Assembly: GCF_000253295.1 (NCBI RefSeq)
Contig: NC_015717.1
Location: 2,294,001-2,358,000 of the forward strand
Direction of reading: 5' to 3'
Length of the DNA stretch: 64,000 bases
Source: Hyphomicrobium sp. MC1
Lineage (GTDB): Bacteria > Pseudomonadota > Alphaproteobacteria > Rhizobiales > Hyphomicrobiaceae
The position numbers and the translations under genes were made by a program. The notes under the pieces are model-generated. The model saw nothing but the letters and a program-made list of their open reading frames with translations. It made no database searches and was not told the origin of the DNA. Positions 33,647 through 41,107 of the stretch are shown piece after piece. Position 1 is the stretch's first letter; the number at the start of each line of letters is the position of its first letter.

Positions 33647-34174
33647 TTACAGGGAAGCAGATTCCGTGACGATGGCAGCCTTCTGGAACAGCGGAAGGCG
33701 CAGCAGCCTGCTACTTTCAACCTCTGCCATCTTTTTCAATTGCAACCTCTTCTCATCGAGGAACGTCGGTCCGAAATCGGGATTGCACATGATGATGGCT
33801 GTACCGTTATCGATGATGTCAGCCAGCTTGATGAGCTTCGCATCCCAGGGCGCGCGGGAAAGGCGCCACGCCGCCTCCAACGCACGGGCCTCGCGGCTGC
33901 CCTGCTCCGTATCGGTCAGCCAGAATACGAGTTCGGCGACGACCATCCCAAACTTCTCGATCAACTCTTCGAGCGTCGTATCGGTTTTCTCCAGCGTATC
34001 GTGCAGGAACGCGGCTGCGATCACTTCCGGCGCCGTATATCCGTGCTCTCTCAAGATCGACGCAACGCCGTCCAAATGTGCGATATAGGGCTTGCCGTCG
34101 TGCGTGCGCGTTTGCCCTTCGTGCTTGGCGAGAGCGAAATCCCTGACGTCTTGAATGGTTGCGACTACGGTCAT
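33647..34174 (-). CDS. Stand-alone HD-domain hydrolase, MESH1/SpoT-like
   Basis: A 175-residue protein consisting only of an HD phosphohydrolase domain. The pattern KHEGQTRTHDGKPYIAHLDG, APEVIAAAFLHDTLEKTDTT (HD) and DAKLIKLADIIDN matches the (p)ppGpp hydrolase domain of SpoT/RelA and of small alarmone hydrolases such as MESH1. No synthetase, TGS or ACT domain is attached. It may degrade (p)ppGpp or a related nucleotide. The ATG at 34174 begins the domain directly; the AGGAGA is rather far upstream. Confidence 0.8.
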   Translation of the reverse strand: MTVVATIQDVRDFALAKHEGQTRTHDGKPYIAHLDGVASILREHGYTAPEVIAAAFLHDTLEKTDTTLEELIEKFGMVVAELVFWLTDTEQGSREARALEAAWRLSRAPWDAKLIKLADIIDNGTAIIMCNPDFGPTFLDEKRLQLKKMAEVESSRLLRLPLFQKAAIVTESASL

Positions 34175-34345
34175 CAAACGCCCGCTCTCTCCTGAGAAAG
34201 CCCACGCAGCCAAGGCCGAAGAAAACCACGAGACATAGACGCGCGCGAGCCTAAAACGGTTTCCCATGCGTGACGATGTGCCGTACACGGACGCACGGGG
34301 CGCTATTCACCGTTGAATGCGTGCTGAAAAACTGCTGGCCTGGCC

Positions 34346-35296
34346 TCAACCGGCAAAAAGTCGGGTGTTGATCAATGCCGGAGGCGGAGCGTTCAAATAA
34401 CTCTCAATCATTGGAATATGTGGTTCTATCGCTGCCCGCCCGCTCGCGATCATTTCATCAGCGCGGTGGAAGTCGAGAACGCCGATATCGGCAAGGTTCG
34501 GCGCAACAAGCAGATCGGGCGGATCGCCCATCAGCCGCGCGCGAGAGATCCGATCATGGAAAATGCTGAAGGAGTTCAGAATAACCGAGGTGATTCCCGG
34601 CGCGCCGTCGCTGCGGCCGAACAATTGACGGTGCAGAAGCTGGAACGCGCCGCGGCCATTCCAGCGCGTGATGGGCGCCTCATCGACGATGACCTCCTCT
34701 GAAATCTCGTCATCGTCGTCGCCAATCGAAATGCCACCGCGTCCAAACTCCGTCGTCAGGTTGACCCCGATGACGACGCGCGCGCCCAGTGCGCGGCACA
34801 CCGAGACCGGAATCGGGTTGACGAGACAGCCGTCGACCAGCCAACGGCCATTGATGTTGACCGGCTTCACGATGCCCGGAATTGCCGACGAAGCACGAAC
34901 CGCGTCGATCACGTTGCCGCGACGCAACCACACTTCCTGCCCGGACGACAGATCCGTCGCAATTGCAGCAAAGCGCGTTGGGAGATCTTCGATCTTGTAT
35001 CCGCGCAAATGATCGTCGAAGCGGTCGAACAGGCGTTGCCCCGCGATAAGGCCCGATCCGGAAACGCTCAGATCAAGAAAGCTGAACACCCGCCGACGGG
35101 TAAGGCTTCGGGCAAATTCCTCCAGCGTGTCGAGACGTCCTGACGCATAGTGACCGCCGACAATGGCGCCAATCGATGTACCGACGACGATTTCGGGCTC
35201 TAACCCAGCCTCCGCCAAGCCTCGCAAAATACCGATATGCGCCCAGCCCCGTGCGGCTCCACCGCCCAAGGCCAGCGCGAATTTCTGCTTCGACAT
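34346..35296 (-). CDS. Patatin-like phospholipase
   Basis: A 316-residue patatin-family serine hydrolase (RssA/YlbK-like). The oxyanion loop is ALGGGAARGWAHIGIL, the nucleophile is in VVGTSIGAIVGGHYASGRLD (GxSxG), and the catalytic Asp is in RWLVDGCLVNPIPVSV (DG). Such proteins act on phospholipids or acyl esters; cellular substrates are rarely known. The ATG at 35296 follows GAGGTGG by seven bases; the upstream 29 codons look non-coding. No signal peptide is present. Confidence 0.9.
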   Translation of the reverse strand: MSKQKFALALGGGAARGWAHIGILRGLAEAGLEPEIVVGTSIGAIVGGHYASGRLDTLEEFARSLTRRRVFSFLDLSVSGSGLIAGQRLFDRFDDHLRGYKIEDLPTRFAAIATDLSSGQEVWLRRGNVIDAVRASSAIPGIVKPVNINGRWLVDGCLVNPIPVSVCRALGARVVIGVNLTTEFGRGGISIGDDDDEISEEVIVDEAPITRWNGRGAFQLLHRQLFGRSDGAPGITSVILNSFSIFHDRISRARLMGDPPDLLVAPNLADIGVLDFHRADEMIASGRAAIEPHIPMIESYLNAPPPALINTRLFAG

Positions 35297-35615
35297 GGGA
35301 AACCACCTCTCGCCGTGACCCGTAACGGCCATTGTCACAACGCACGTAGCCCCTACTTTGTTCGATATGGGCAAGGCGCGCAATCATACTCGCGGATTAT
35401 CGCAAATGGACGATATCGGGCCCTGAGGCAGGTTTATTGGGGCGCCCTTTGCTGTCCCTCCGTAGCTCTGCGGCCATTAAATTATAGTCATGCTGCGTCT
35501 TGCCGATGGCAGGGTACTCGGGGTTTCGACCGATCTCATTGGGATGCTCTGACGTAGCCGAGAGCCATTGCCTGCGCACGGCCGCATATTATCGCGGTGC
35601 AGCTCGTCTGCTCGA
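35297..35615. other. Intergenic region, nothing recognised
   Basis: About 320 bases between two minus-strand genes. It carries the promoter of the patatin gene. Short frames on both strands overlap each other and lack ribosome-binding sites. No hairpin with a T-tract is visible. Confidence 0.5.
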
Positions 35616-35810
35616 TCAATCGAGCCGGCCGTCCTCGCGAAGCTCGTACAAAAATTGCCGTAGATGGAAGCACTCGTCTTTGATCGTCTTAAGAGCGAGC
35701 TTCGCCTCGAACGATCTGCCCTCCGCCCGGGCGGTATCGAGACGCGCCGCTTCACCGCGAATGAGATTTAAGCCGTGAACGATCCGCTCTGCCGCTTTGT
35801 CCTTGTCCAT
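35616..35810 (-). CDS. Small charged helical protein (64 residues)
   Basis: A helical, highly charged protein (AAERIVHGLNLIRGEAARLD, FEAKLALKTIKDECFHLRQF) likely to form a two-helix hairpin. No family is recognised. The ATG at 35810 or the GTG one codon earlier may start it; GGGGTG lies just upstream. Confidence 0.55.
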   Translation of the reverse strand: MDKDKAAERIVHGLNLIRGEAARLDTARAEGRSFEAKLALKTIKDECFHLRQFLYELREDGRLD

Positions 35811-36096
35811 CACGCACCCCGCTTTGCACGTTTGCGAGTGTTGTCGAAGGGGAATGCGGCGGTCGGGTGACGACAGCGTAACGTTCTATTTCATGATGTT
35901 AACCAAACAATCCGCAGCAGCGCTTCGTTCAAACAGCGCAAAACGCCGGTCGAAGGCAAACGCCGAGCGTCGAGGTGCGCAAGAGGTTTGCGCCCTTCTG
36001 CGCGCTCGCTTCGTCGTGCGTCCAAAGCGCCAGGAACAGCATTCCAACGTATACGTTACGAATGCAAACACGGATTAAAAAAGATTGGATGGGCGC

Positions 36097-36276
36097 GTGC
36101 GAGATATCGATGACTGGATGTTTCATTTCGAGCGACAGGTAGCGGTGCGATTGAGAAAATTGTTCTCAAATGATGTCCAAGAGCTACCCGACGCTCTAAT
36201 GCAGCGGCTTAAGCGGTTGGCTGAGGTCGACCATAAGGATGAGCGAACCGGTAACAGGCCAAAGCCTTCCCAGTGA
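36097..36276 (+). CDS. Small LPD-family protein, paralogue 2
   Basis: A 59-residue protein if the GTG at 36097 (GATGGG upstream) is the start; a TTG at 36085 is the alternative. It reads DDWMFHFERQVAVRLRKLF, then LPDALMQRLKRLAEVDHKDE. It shares DDW, RLRKLF, LPD and LKRLA with the protein at 32044-32223 and so is its paralogue. The convergent neighbour, 12 bases away, also ends in a LPD-x-LLDRL motif. NepR-like architecture is possible but not shown. Confidence 0.6.
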   Translation: MRDIDDWMFHFERQVAVRLRKLFSNDVQELPDALMQRLKRLAEVDHKDERTGNRPKPSQ

Positions 36277-36288
36277 CAGGGCTCACCC

Positions 36289-36564
36289 TCAGATCGCGAG
36301 TTCCGCGTCGCGTTCCGCCCAATAGAGATCGGCCAGCCGATCCAGCAGGACATCGGGAAGCGGCTTTTCGGCGACCTCAAAATGCAGATAATCATTCGCC
36401 GGGACGAGGCGAATGTCATAATTCGCGATACGCGTACGAGGCTGTATCGTTGCTGGCGCGGTATCCAGCGACAGACCTAAATTGCCGCCTTCCCACATCG
36501 ATGATTGCCATGCGCGCAGCATGGCTACCGACCAAATCCAAACTGCCATTGCGGGATGCATCAT
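36289..36564 (-). CDS. Hypothetical protein with C-terminal PLPDVLLDRL motif
   Basis: A 91-residue protein. The N-terminus is hydrophobic and tryptophan-rich (MAVWIWSVAMLRAWQSSMW), possibly membrane associated. The C-terminal ~30 residues, HFEVAEKPLPDVLLDRLADL and WAERDAELA, resemble the LPD motif of the two paralogues at 32044 and 36097 and of NepR-type proteins. AGGAGA lies four bases before the first of two adjacent ATGs, supporting the start at 36564. Confidence 0.55.
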   Translation of the reverse strand: MMHPAMAVWIWSVAMLRAWQSSMWEGGNLGLSLDTAPATIQPRTRIANYDIRLVPANDYLHFEVAEKPLPDVLLDRLADLYWAERDAELAI

Positions 36565-36682
36565 CGTTCTCCTGCGAAGATCGATGATAAGAACGCGCAG
36601 CCATGCGGTTGAGTTTCGCTCTGCGACAGAGCGCCCGAACTCCCTTCACGGCTGCGCGATTAGACTTCCGTAGAGCGTGGTT

Positions 36683-37045
36683 TTATCCCCTCGGCTCCAG
36701 CTCCCAATAGCCAGGCGCACCATAGGCTTCATGCAGGCGCGTCTCCGCCTCGCGATTGCGCAGCGAAAGCGGATCGAGATTGGGCGAAGATTGAAGCTGC
36801 TCTTCGGTAATGCCCGTCACATAGCCATCGAGATCCGAATCCCATTTCAGCGCGGTCCACGGAATGACGTATTGGCTTTTTCCGAGCCCGAGAAATCCGC
36901 CGAAGCTCAATACGGCATAGCGTACCTTTCCCGTCATCGTGTCGACGATGAGATCATCGACAGCGCCGATCTCGGCATGACTGCCGTCGTAGACAGACGT
37001 GCCGGGCACCTCGGTGGTGTTAAGAAATCTGTTTTCGGCTTGCAT
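36683..37045 (-). CDS. PRC-barrel domain protein
   Basis: A 120-residue protein with one PRC-barrel (VYDGSHAEIGAVDDLIVDTM, KVRYAVLSFGGFLGLGKSQY, VIPWTALKWDSDLDGY), a fold found in RimM and in many stress-linked alphaproteobacterial proteins of unknown role. The ATG at 37045 is eight bases after AAAGGA; an ATG three codons upstream abuts the site and is less likely. Confidence 0.88.
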   Translation of the reverse strand: MQAENRFLNTTEVPGTSVYDGSHAEIGAVDDLIVDTMTGKVRYAVLSFGGFLGLGKSQYVIPWTALKWDSDLDGYVTGITEEQLQSSPNLDPLSLRNREAETRLHEAYGAPGYWELEPRG

Positions 37046-37141
37046 GGTCGACATCCTTTCCGTTTCGACCCCGTACTGCCGTGGAACGCCACGTGCAGCC
37101 CACGGTTCCGCCGCCCGAGGATGTGCGCGATCTTGCGAAGC

Positions 37142-37576
37142 TTACGAATTTCTGCGCCGGGCAAATTCTTGCTGAAGATGCTCGATCTCTTCATCAGTGC
37201 AATGCTCAAGGTCGATCAGCCGATTGCGCGCCTTCTGCGTGCTACGAATGAGTTCGTCGAGCTTGAGTTGGATGGCCTTGCCGTCTCTGTTCTGGCTGTG
37301 TTGAATGAGAAAGACGGCCAGGAACGTCACCAACGTCGTTCCGGTATTTATGATGAGCTGCCAGGTATCGGAATAATGAAAAAGCGGGCCGGTGGCAGCC
37401 CAAACAATCACGGATAATGTCGCAACGACGAAGGCCGACGCCGATCCGATAAGAAGTGCCGACCAGCCGGCAAACTCCGTGAACCAGCAGAGCAGTTTTT
37501 TCTTCCACGACTGCTGCTGCTCGCATCCGCTGGACTTCGACATATCGCCGATGACTTGAGGGCTAACATCGCTCAT
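37142..37576 (-). CDS. Low-affinity iron permease family membrane protein
   Basis: A 144-residue protein with two membrane helices (SALLIGSASAFVVATLSVIVW and LIINTGTTLVTFLAVFLIQ) followed by HSQNRDGKAIQLKLDELIRS and a helical tail with EEIEHLQQEF. This is the bacterial form of the family named after yeast Fet4; iron transport has not been shown for it. The start at ATG 37576 has no clear ribosome-binding site; ATG 37543 is an alternative. Confidence 0.8.
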   Translation of the reverse strand: MSDVSPQVIGDMSKSSGCEQQQSWKKKLLCWFTEFAGWSALLIGSASAFVVATLSVIVWAATGPLFHYSDTWQLIINTGTTLVTFLAVFLIQHSQNRDGKAIQLKLDELIRSTQKARNRLIDLEHCTDEEIEHLQQEFARRRNS

Positions 37577-37682
37577 TTTTGCGCAGACCACCGGAAAGCA
37601 GCGCGCCTCTTACTTGAGTCCAAAGCACGCCGCTGCTGTTCTTTGAAGCCGAGAACGCGCTACTTGCTTGTCCGGTTCCGTG

Positions 37683-37925
37683 TCACGCGCCTGTAGCGTC
37701 GCGTACGCATTTCTTGGTGAAGCTTGTCTCGGCTGCACCGTGAAGTTTCTTGCCTTTCGCGTCAGCGGTGCACTTCGTATTCGCGTCTTTCGTGCATTTC
37801 GTCATAAAACTTTTCAGCGCGGCACCGGCGAGCTTCTTTTCTTTCGCGGTTGCACTACATGTTGCATCGGCCATTGCCGCGCTGCAGAGGCCAAGGCTGA
37901 TCAAAGCTGCAAGAACAATTTTCAT
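37683..37925 (-). CDS. PsiF-repeat exported protein
   Basis: An 80-residue exported protein: signal peptide MKIVLAALISLGLCSAAMA, then two PsiF repeats (CSATAKEKKLAGAALKSFMT and CTADAKGKKLHGAAETSFTK, each ending KC.+DA). PsiF of E. coli is phosphate-starvation induced; the function is unknown. GGAGAG precedes the ATG by eight bases, so the long upstream frame is discarded. Confidence 0.88.
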   Translation of the reverse strand: MKIVLAALISLGLCSAAMADATCSATAKEKKLAGAALKSFMTKCTKDANTKCTADAKGKKLHGAAETSFTKKCVRDATGA

Positions 37926-38080
37926 CGCATCTACTCTCCATTTTTTCGACCTTCGCGAAGGGCGGTTACAGCCTTCGTTTGTAGACGAATGATATGCCAA
38001 CATTCTCTTCGAAGATTGCCAATTCGCGATCGACGAGCTTACCGAAAAGTAAAGGGACGCGGCATGATCCGTGCGCGGCA

Positions 38081-38410
38081 TTATTTGGGTTGGACGCTTT
38101 GATCGCCTCCCGGCTCGCCCGGCGGGATGATGACCGGCATTTTATCGCCGGTGCTCGCCGGGGGTGCCTGATGAATTTCAGGATCAATGCCGTGGGGCGG
38201 CTTGATTACGCCGTCATTCCTATCGAGCTTCTTACTCAGCGGGACATCGCCGGATTGCTTTGCCAGGCCCGGTTTTTGAGAGTCTGGTTTTTGAGACGGC
38301 GTGGGCTCCGTTGTTTGTGCCTCCGCAGCGGTCACAGCTGCTGCGAGACAGCAAATCGAAATGGCACCAAACAACCATCGCCCTGCCTGCACCATTGAGA
38401 AACTTTCCAT
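38081..38410 (-). CDS. Exported proline-rich small protein
   Basis: A 109-residue protein with a signal peptide (RWLFGAISICCLAAAVTAAE) and a mature chain ending DRNDGVIKPPHGIDPEIHQA, then PASTGDKMPVIIPPGEPGGD and QSVQPK. This tail is a recurring hypothetical-protein signature in Hyphomicrobiales as far as I recall. Function unknown. The site GAGGTGGG lies close before the ATG. Confidence 0.75.
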   Translation of the reverse strand: MESFSMVQAGRWLFGAISICCLAAAVTAAEAQTTEPTPSQKPDSQKPGLAKQSGDVPLSKKLDRNDGVIKPPHGIDPEIHQAPPASTGDKMPVIIPPGEPGGDQSVQPK

Positions 38411-38603
38411 ATACCCACCTCTTCCTGAAGATGAGGCAACGGCCCGCGCTCGCTGGGAGTTCCCCGTTGTGTCCTCAAGACACCCGTCCAGAAGCGCTTG
38501 CTTTCACGCTGATGGAACCGAAACCACCGCAGTTGGTAAAGCCGGGGCTACGGCACGCACGATCCCTCAGTGCGACTGCCCCAAAAGGCCGTAGCGGAAT
38601 GGA

Positions 38604-38631
38604 GCACCCCGATTGGCAGGGATCGGGGTGC
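38604..38631 (-). terminator. Terminator-like hairpin
   Basis: GCACCCCGAT (38604-38613) pairs perfectly with ATCGGGGTGC (38622-38631) over an 8-base loop. It lies 22 bases after the minus-strand gene ending at 38654. No T-tract follows. Its CACCCCG/CGGGGTG core recalls the hairpins at 47060 and 47247. Confidence 0.4.
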
Positions 38632-38653
38632 GTCCAGACTTATGGGGAATTGC

Positions 38654-38881
38654 TCAAGCTGCGCTCGAACCCGAACTCGACGGACGGGCCGCGTTGCGCG
38701 ACGCGTGGCCATTCGATTTTTTCATGAGAGTGTTCAGTTGGCTAAACAGAGACGGCCCTTCCACTTGGTCGTCCATATAACCTTCTTCACGCAACTTGCG
38801 CTTGATGTCCGCGACCGAGGCACAACGGCCCGAGCTTGCAAGCTCGAATGCGCGCTCCAATTGTGAAATGCGACTATCCAC
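38654..38881 (-). CDS. Small protein with KLREEGY motif
   Basis: A 75-residue soluble protein, SRISQLERAFELASSGRCAS, then VADIKRKLREEGYMDDQVEG and a serine-rich tail. The segment (K/R)-x-L-R-E-E-G-Y-x-x-x-Q-(I/V)-E-G recurs in the protein at 46016-46348 (RARLREEGYSPAQIEG). A GTG start at 38881 is used because AAGGAG lies seven bases upstream; the longer frame to 39085 has no site. Confidence 0.65.
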   Translation of the reverse strand: MDSRISQLERAFELASSGRCASVADIKRKLREEGYMDDQVEGPSLFSQLNTLMKKSNGHASRNAARPSSSGSSAA

Positions 38882-39135
38882 TGCGATGCTCCTTGGCTTG
38901 GGTATCCTACTTTCGTCAGACCTTCTTGTCGTTTTGAGCATGAGCCACAGCGTATGCAGGCCGCGCGACACCGTGGCGTCCCGCTGACAGCATTTTTTCA
39001 CTCGCCTAATCACTGGCTTGGCCGCTATGTGCGTTCGCCGCACCTCGTGATCAGTACGCTCATGCCTGTCATAGGCCATGCGCAAAATGGTTCGAGGCGC
39101 GTTCGAGTTCCGACAACATCGCGGAATTGTTTAAC

Positions 39136-39486
39136 ATGAGCCGTCACAAGTCCCCCCCGAGCGCACTGCGCATCCTTGTTGCCTGTAGCCCGACCTATCG
39201 CAATCGGCGCGCCATTATGGAGGCACTCGGGTCGATCTTCATCGACACGATCGAGCAGCAGCGGGAGTATTATTATTACGCCTGTCCGGCGATCGCGGAG
39301 ATCTTGGACGACGGTATGTTCAACCGCTCTGTCTTTCACGAATTGACGCCTGGCGCCGGCGCCGAAGCGGCAAAAGCCAAGGCGCTGAAATTCGCCTATA
39401 TCGTTGTCGGCGGAGACGATGCGTTTGCCACTAAGATCGTTTCCGACATCGGAGGTCCTGACACGATGCTGGTGCGTCTGACGTAA
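39136..39486 (+). CDS. Hypothetical 116-residue protein
   Basis: A mixed alpha/beta sequence (SALRILVACSPTYRNRRAIM, LKFAYIVVGGDDAFATKIVS, TMLVRLT end) with no recognised family. It has no signal peptide or membrane helix. The ATG at 39136 has no strong ribosome-binding site, so expression is uncertain. Confidence 0.45.
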   Translation: MSRHKSPPSALRILVACSPTYRNRRAIMEALGSIFIDTIEQQREYYYYACPAIAEILDDGMFNRSVFHELTPGAGAEAAKAKALKFAYIVVGGDDAFATKIVSDIGGPDTMLVRLT

Positions 39487-39574
39487 CTCAAAGGACGCGT
39501 ATGCCGGCCCACTGGATCTAATCCCAGAACGCACAATATTTCAGGTAAGGCGTTTTCGAGAGCGAGGAGAGACA

Positions 39575-39760
39575 ATGGACAAGCGGAAGCAGCAAGTCGT
39601 CGAGCCGGAAGAATTCGATCCGGACGAGCCCTCGCCGGTGCCCGTGCAGATGCCCGGCGAGCCTTTGGAAGCACCATCCTATCCGGGCGACGATGACGAT
39701 TCTGACGATGAACGGGAAGACGAGAACGAGGCCGTCCCCGACGAGGACGCGGAAGACTAG
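39575..39760 (+). CDS. Small acidic disordered protein (61 residues)
   Basis: Acidic, proline-containing and free of cysteine (EPEEFDPDEPSPVPVQMPGE; DDDDSDDEREDENEAVPDED). It is probably disordered. GAGGAGAG precedes the ATG by three to six bases and a strong terminator follows, so it looks like a real single-gene unit. Function unknown. Confidence 0.65.
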   Translation: MDKRKQQVVEPEEFDPDEPSPVPVQMPGEPLEAPSYPGDDDDSDDEREDENEAVPDEDAED

Positions 39761-39809
39761 TCAACCTTCGCGCGCCCACGTGTCGGTTTGTGCGATAGCT
39801 GAAAGACGA

Positions 39810-39842
39810 CGCCGAGCGCACTCCGCGCTCGGCGTTTTTTTT
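39810..39842 (+). terminator. Rho-independent terminator
   Basis: A perfect 10-bp stem (CGCCGAGCGC, 39810-39819, with GCGCTCGGCG, 39825-39834) and eight T residues. It ends the acidic-protein gene. Confidence 0.9.
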
Positions 39843-39848
39843 GCGATG

Positions 39849-40202
39849 TCAATTGATGGAGTGGTAAGTCTGCAGACCACTCTCGTCGATCAGGCCTTTG
39901 ACGGCGATGATCGCGCCTGACATCTGCTGACGCGTCGGATAGCGCGCAGGTGGCTCTGACGTAAAGACGGACGGAATATTGCGCACAGAGAGCATGCGGC
40001 AGAAGCCGATCGTCTGCGGATCCTGCGAATACGGCAGCACCACAGCGTCTATATTTTTTGCATCGAGAAGACGCTCTGCGAATGCAAGGCTCTCGACGAC
40101 GTGTGCTTTCGCACCCGCAGCAATAAACGACTGCCGTAGTCCAAACGCTGCTTCGCCATTCGGGTCGACGATCAAAATAGAAAGGTCTTGAAGTGACGTC
40201 AT
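39849..40202 (-). CDS. Degenerate response-regulator receiver domain
   Basis: A 117-residue receiver-like protein: LSILIVDPNGEAAFGLRQSF, then LDAKNIDAVVLPYSQDPQTI and AIIAVKGLIDESG. The fold signature ILIVD is present, but the strand that normally ends in the phospho-accepting Asp reads AVVLPYS, with proline at that position, and the acidic pair is reduced to one Asp. It is therefore unlikely to be phosphorylated and may act by protein binding. Start ATG at 40202. It is separated by 245 bases from the response regulator downstream on the same strand. Confidence 0.6.
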   Translation of the reverse strand: MTSLQDLSILIVDPNGEAAFGLRQSFIAAGAKAHVVESLAFAERLLDAKNIDAVVLPYSQDPQTIGFCRMLSVRNIPSVFTSEPPARYPTRQQMSGAIIAVKGLIDESGLQTYHSIN

Positions 40203-40447
40203 AGTGGGTACCTTGCGGCGCGATACGGTCGCGCTTTCCGCGTGGAGCCAAGCCTTTACGGCCAAGCAGTCCCAGGATGACAGCAACGCAGCGGGGCAAC
40301 GTAGCTGACAATATTTTGAATAAGCCCCGGTGCCGAGCATGTAGGCAGTTGCACAGAGTTCATGCAAGCGGAAGTTCGCTCGACACGCGAACATTCGTCA
40401 TTGCATCGCACCACTCCGCAAAGTGAAAAAATTCCCGAAAATTGCGG

Positions 40448-41107
40448 CTAAATCGATGTCGAAGCCAACACCGATGCGATCAATCCGTGCTTCATGCAAA
40501 GGTAGACGAGCTCGATATCGGACTGTACGCCGAGCTTCGATTTGATCGTGTAGTGATGATTTGCAATCGTCTTCGGACTGAGATTGAAAGCGTTCGCGAT
40601 CTCATCCGTCGCCTTGGCGTCGAGGATCATGCGGAGGATCTCGAACTCGCGGGGAGTCAAGGCATCGATCGGCGAGACGTCATCCATCACGCGGCTCTCG
40701 GCGATGATGCGATTGATCTCATCGCACAGCGCCGGCTTACCCGCGTAGACGCTGCGGATCGCATTGATCAGCACATCCGGCGCGCTGCTCTTGGTGATGT
40801 AGCCCCGCGCACCGGCCCGGAATGTCTGCTGCGCATAAGTTGCGTCGGCATGCATCGTGAACATCAAAACGCGGGCATGCGGATCGAGCTGACGGATCTG
40901 GCGTACGAGATCGATACCCCCACGACCCGGCATAGAGATATCGGCGATGACCACGTCCGGTTTCGCGGCCTTGAAGGCTGCATATCCGGACGAGGCATCG
41001 CCGGCCTCGGCGACAACTTCCATGCCGTCATGCTTTTCGATCAGACGCCGATAGCCTTCGCGGACCACGGCGTGGTCATCGACCAGCAGCACACGGATAT
41101 TTCTCAT
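40448..41107 (-). CDS. LuxR/NarL-type response regulator
   Basis: A 219-residue regulator. The receiver has LLVDDHAVVREGYRRLIE, the phospho-accepting Asp56 in VVIADISMPGRGGIDLV and the conserved Lys in ARGYITKSSAP. The C-terminal HTH is LTPREFEILRMILDAKATDE, NAFNLSPKTIANHHYTIKSK. The start overlaps the kinase stop by four bases (ATGA), so the pair is translationally coupled. UvrY-like in sequence; the regulated genes are not evident. Confidence 0.93.
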   Translation of the reverse strand: MRNIRVLLVDDHAVVREGYRRLIEKHDGMEVVAEAGDASSGYAAFKAAKPDVVIADISMPGRGGIDLVRQIRQLDPHARVLMFTMHADATYAQQTFRAGARGYITKSSAPDVLINAIRSVYAGKPALCDEINRIIAESRVMDDVSPIDALTPREFEILRMILDAKATDEIANAFNLSPKTIANHHYTIKSKLGVQSDIELVYLCMKHGLIASVLASTSI

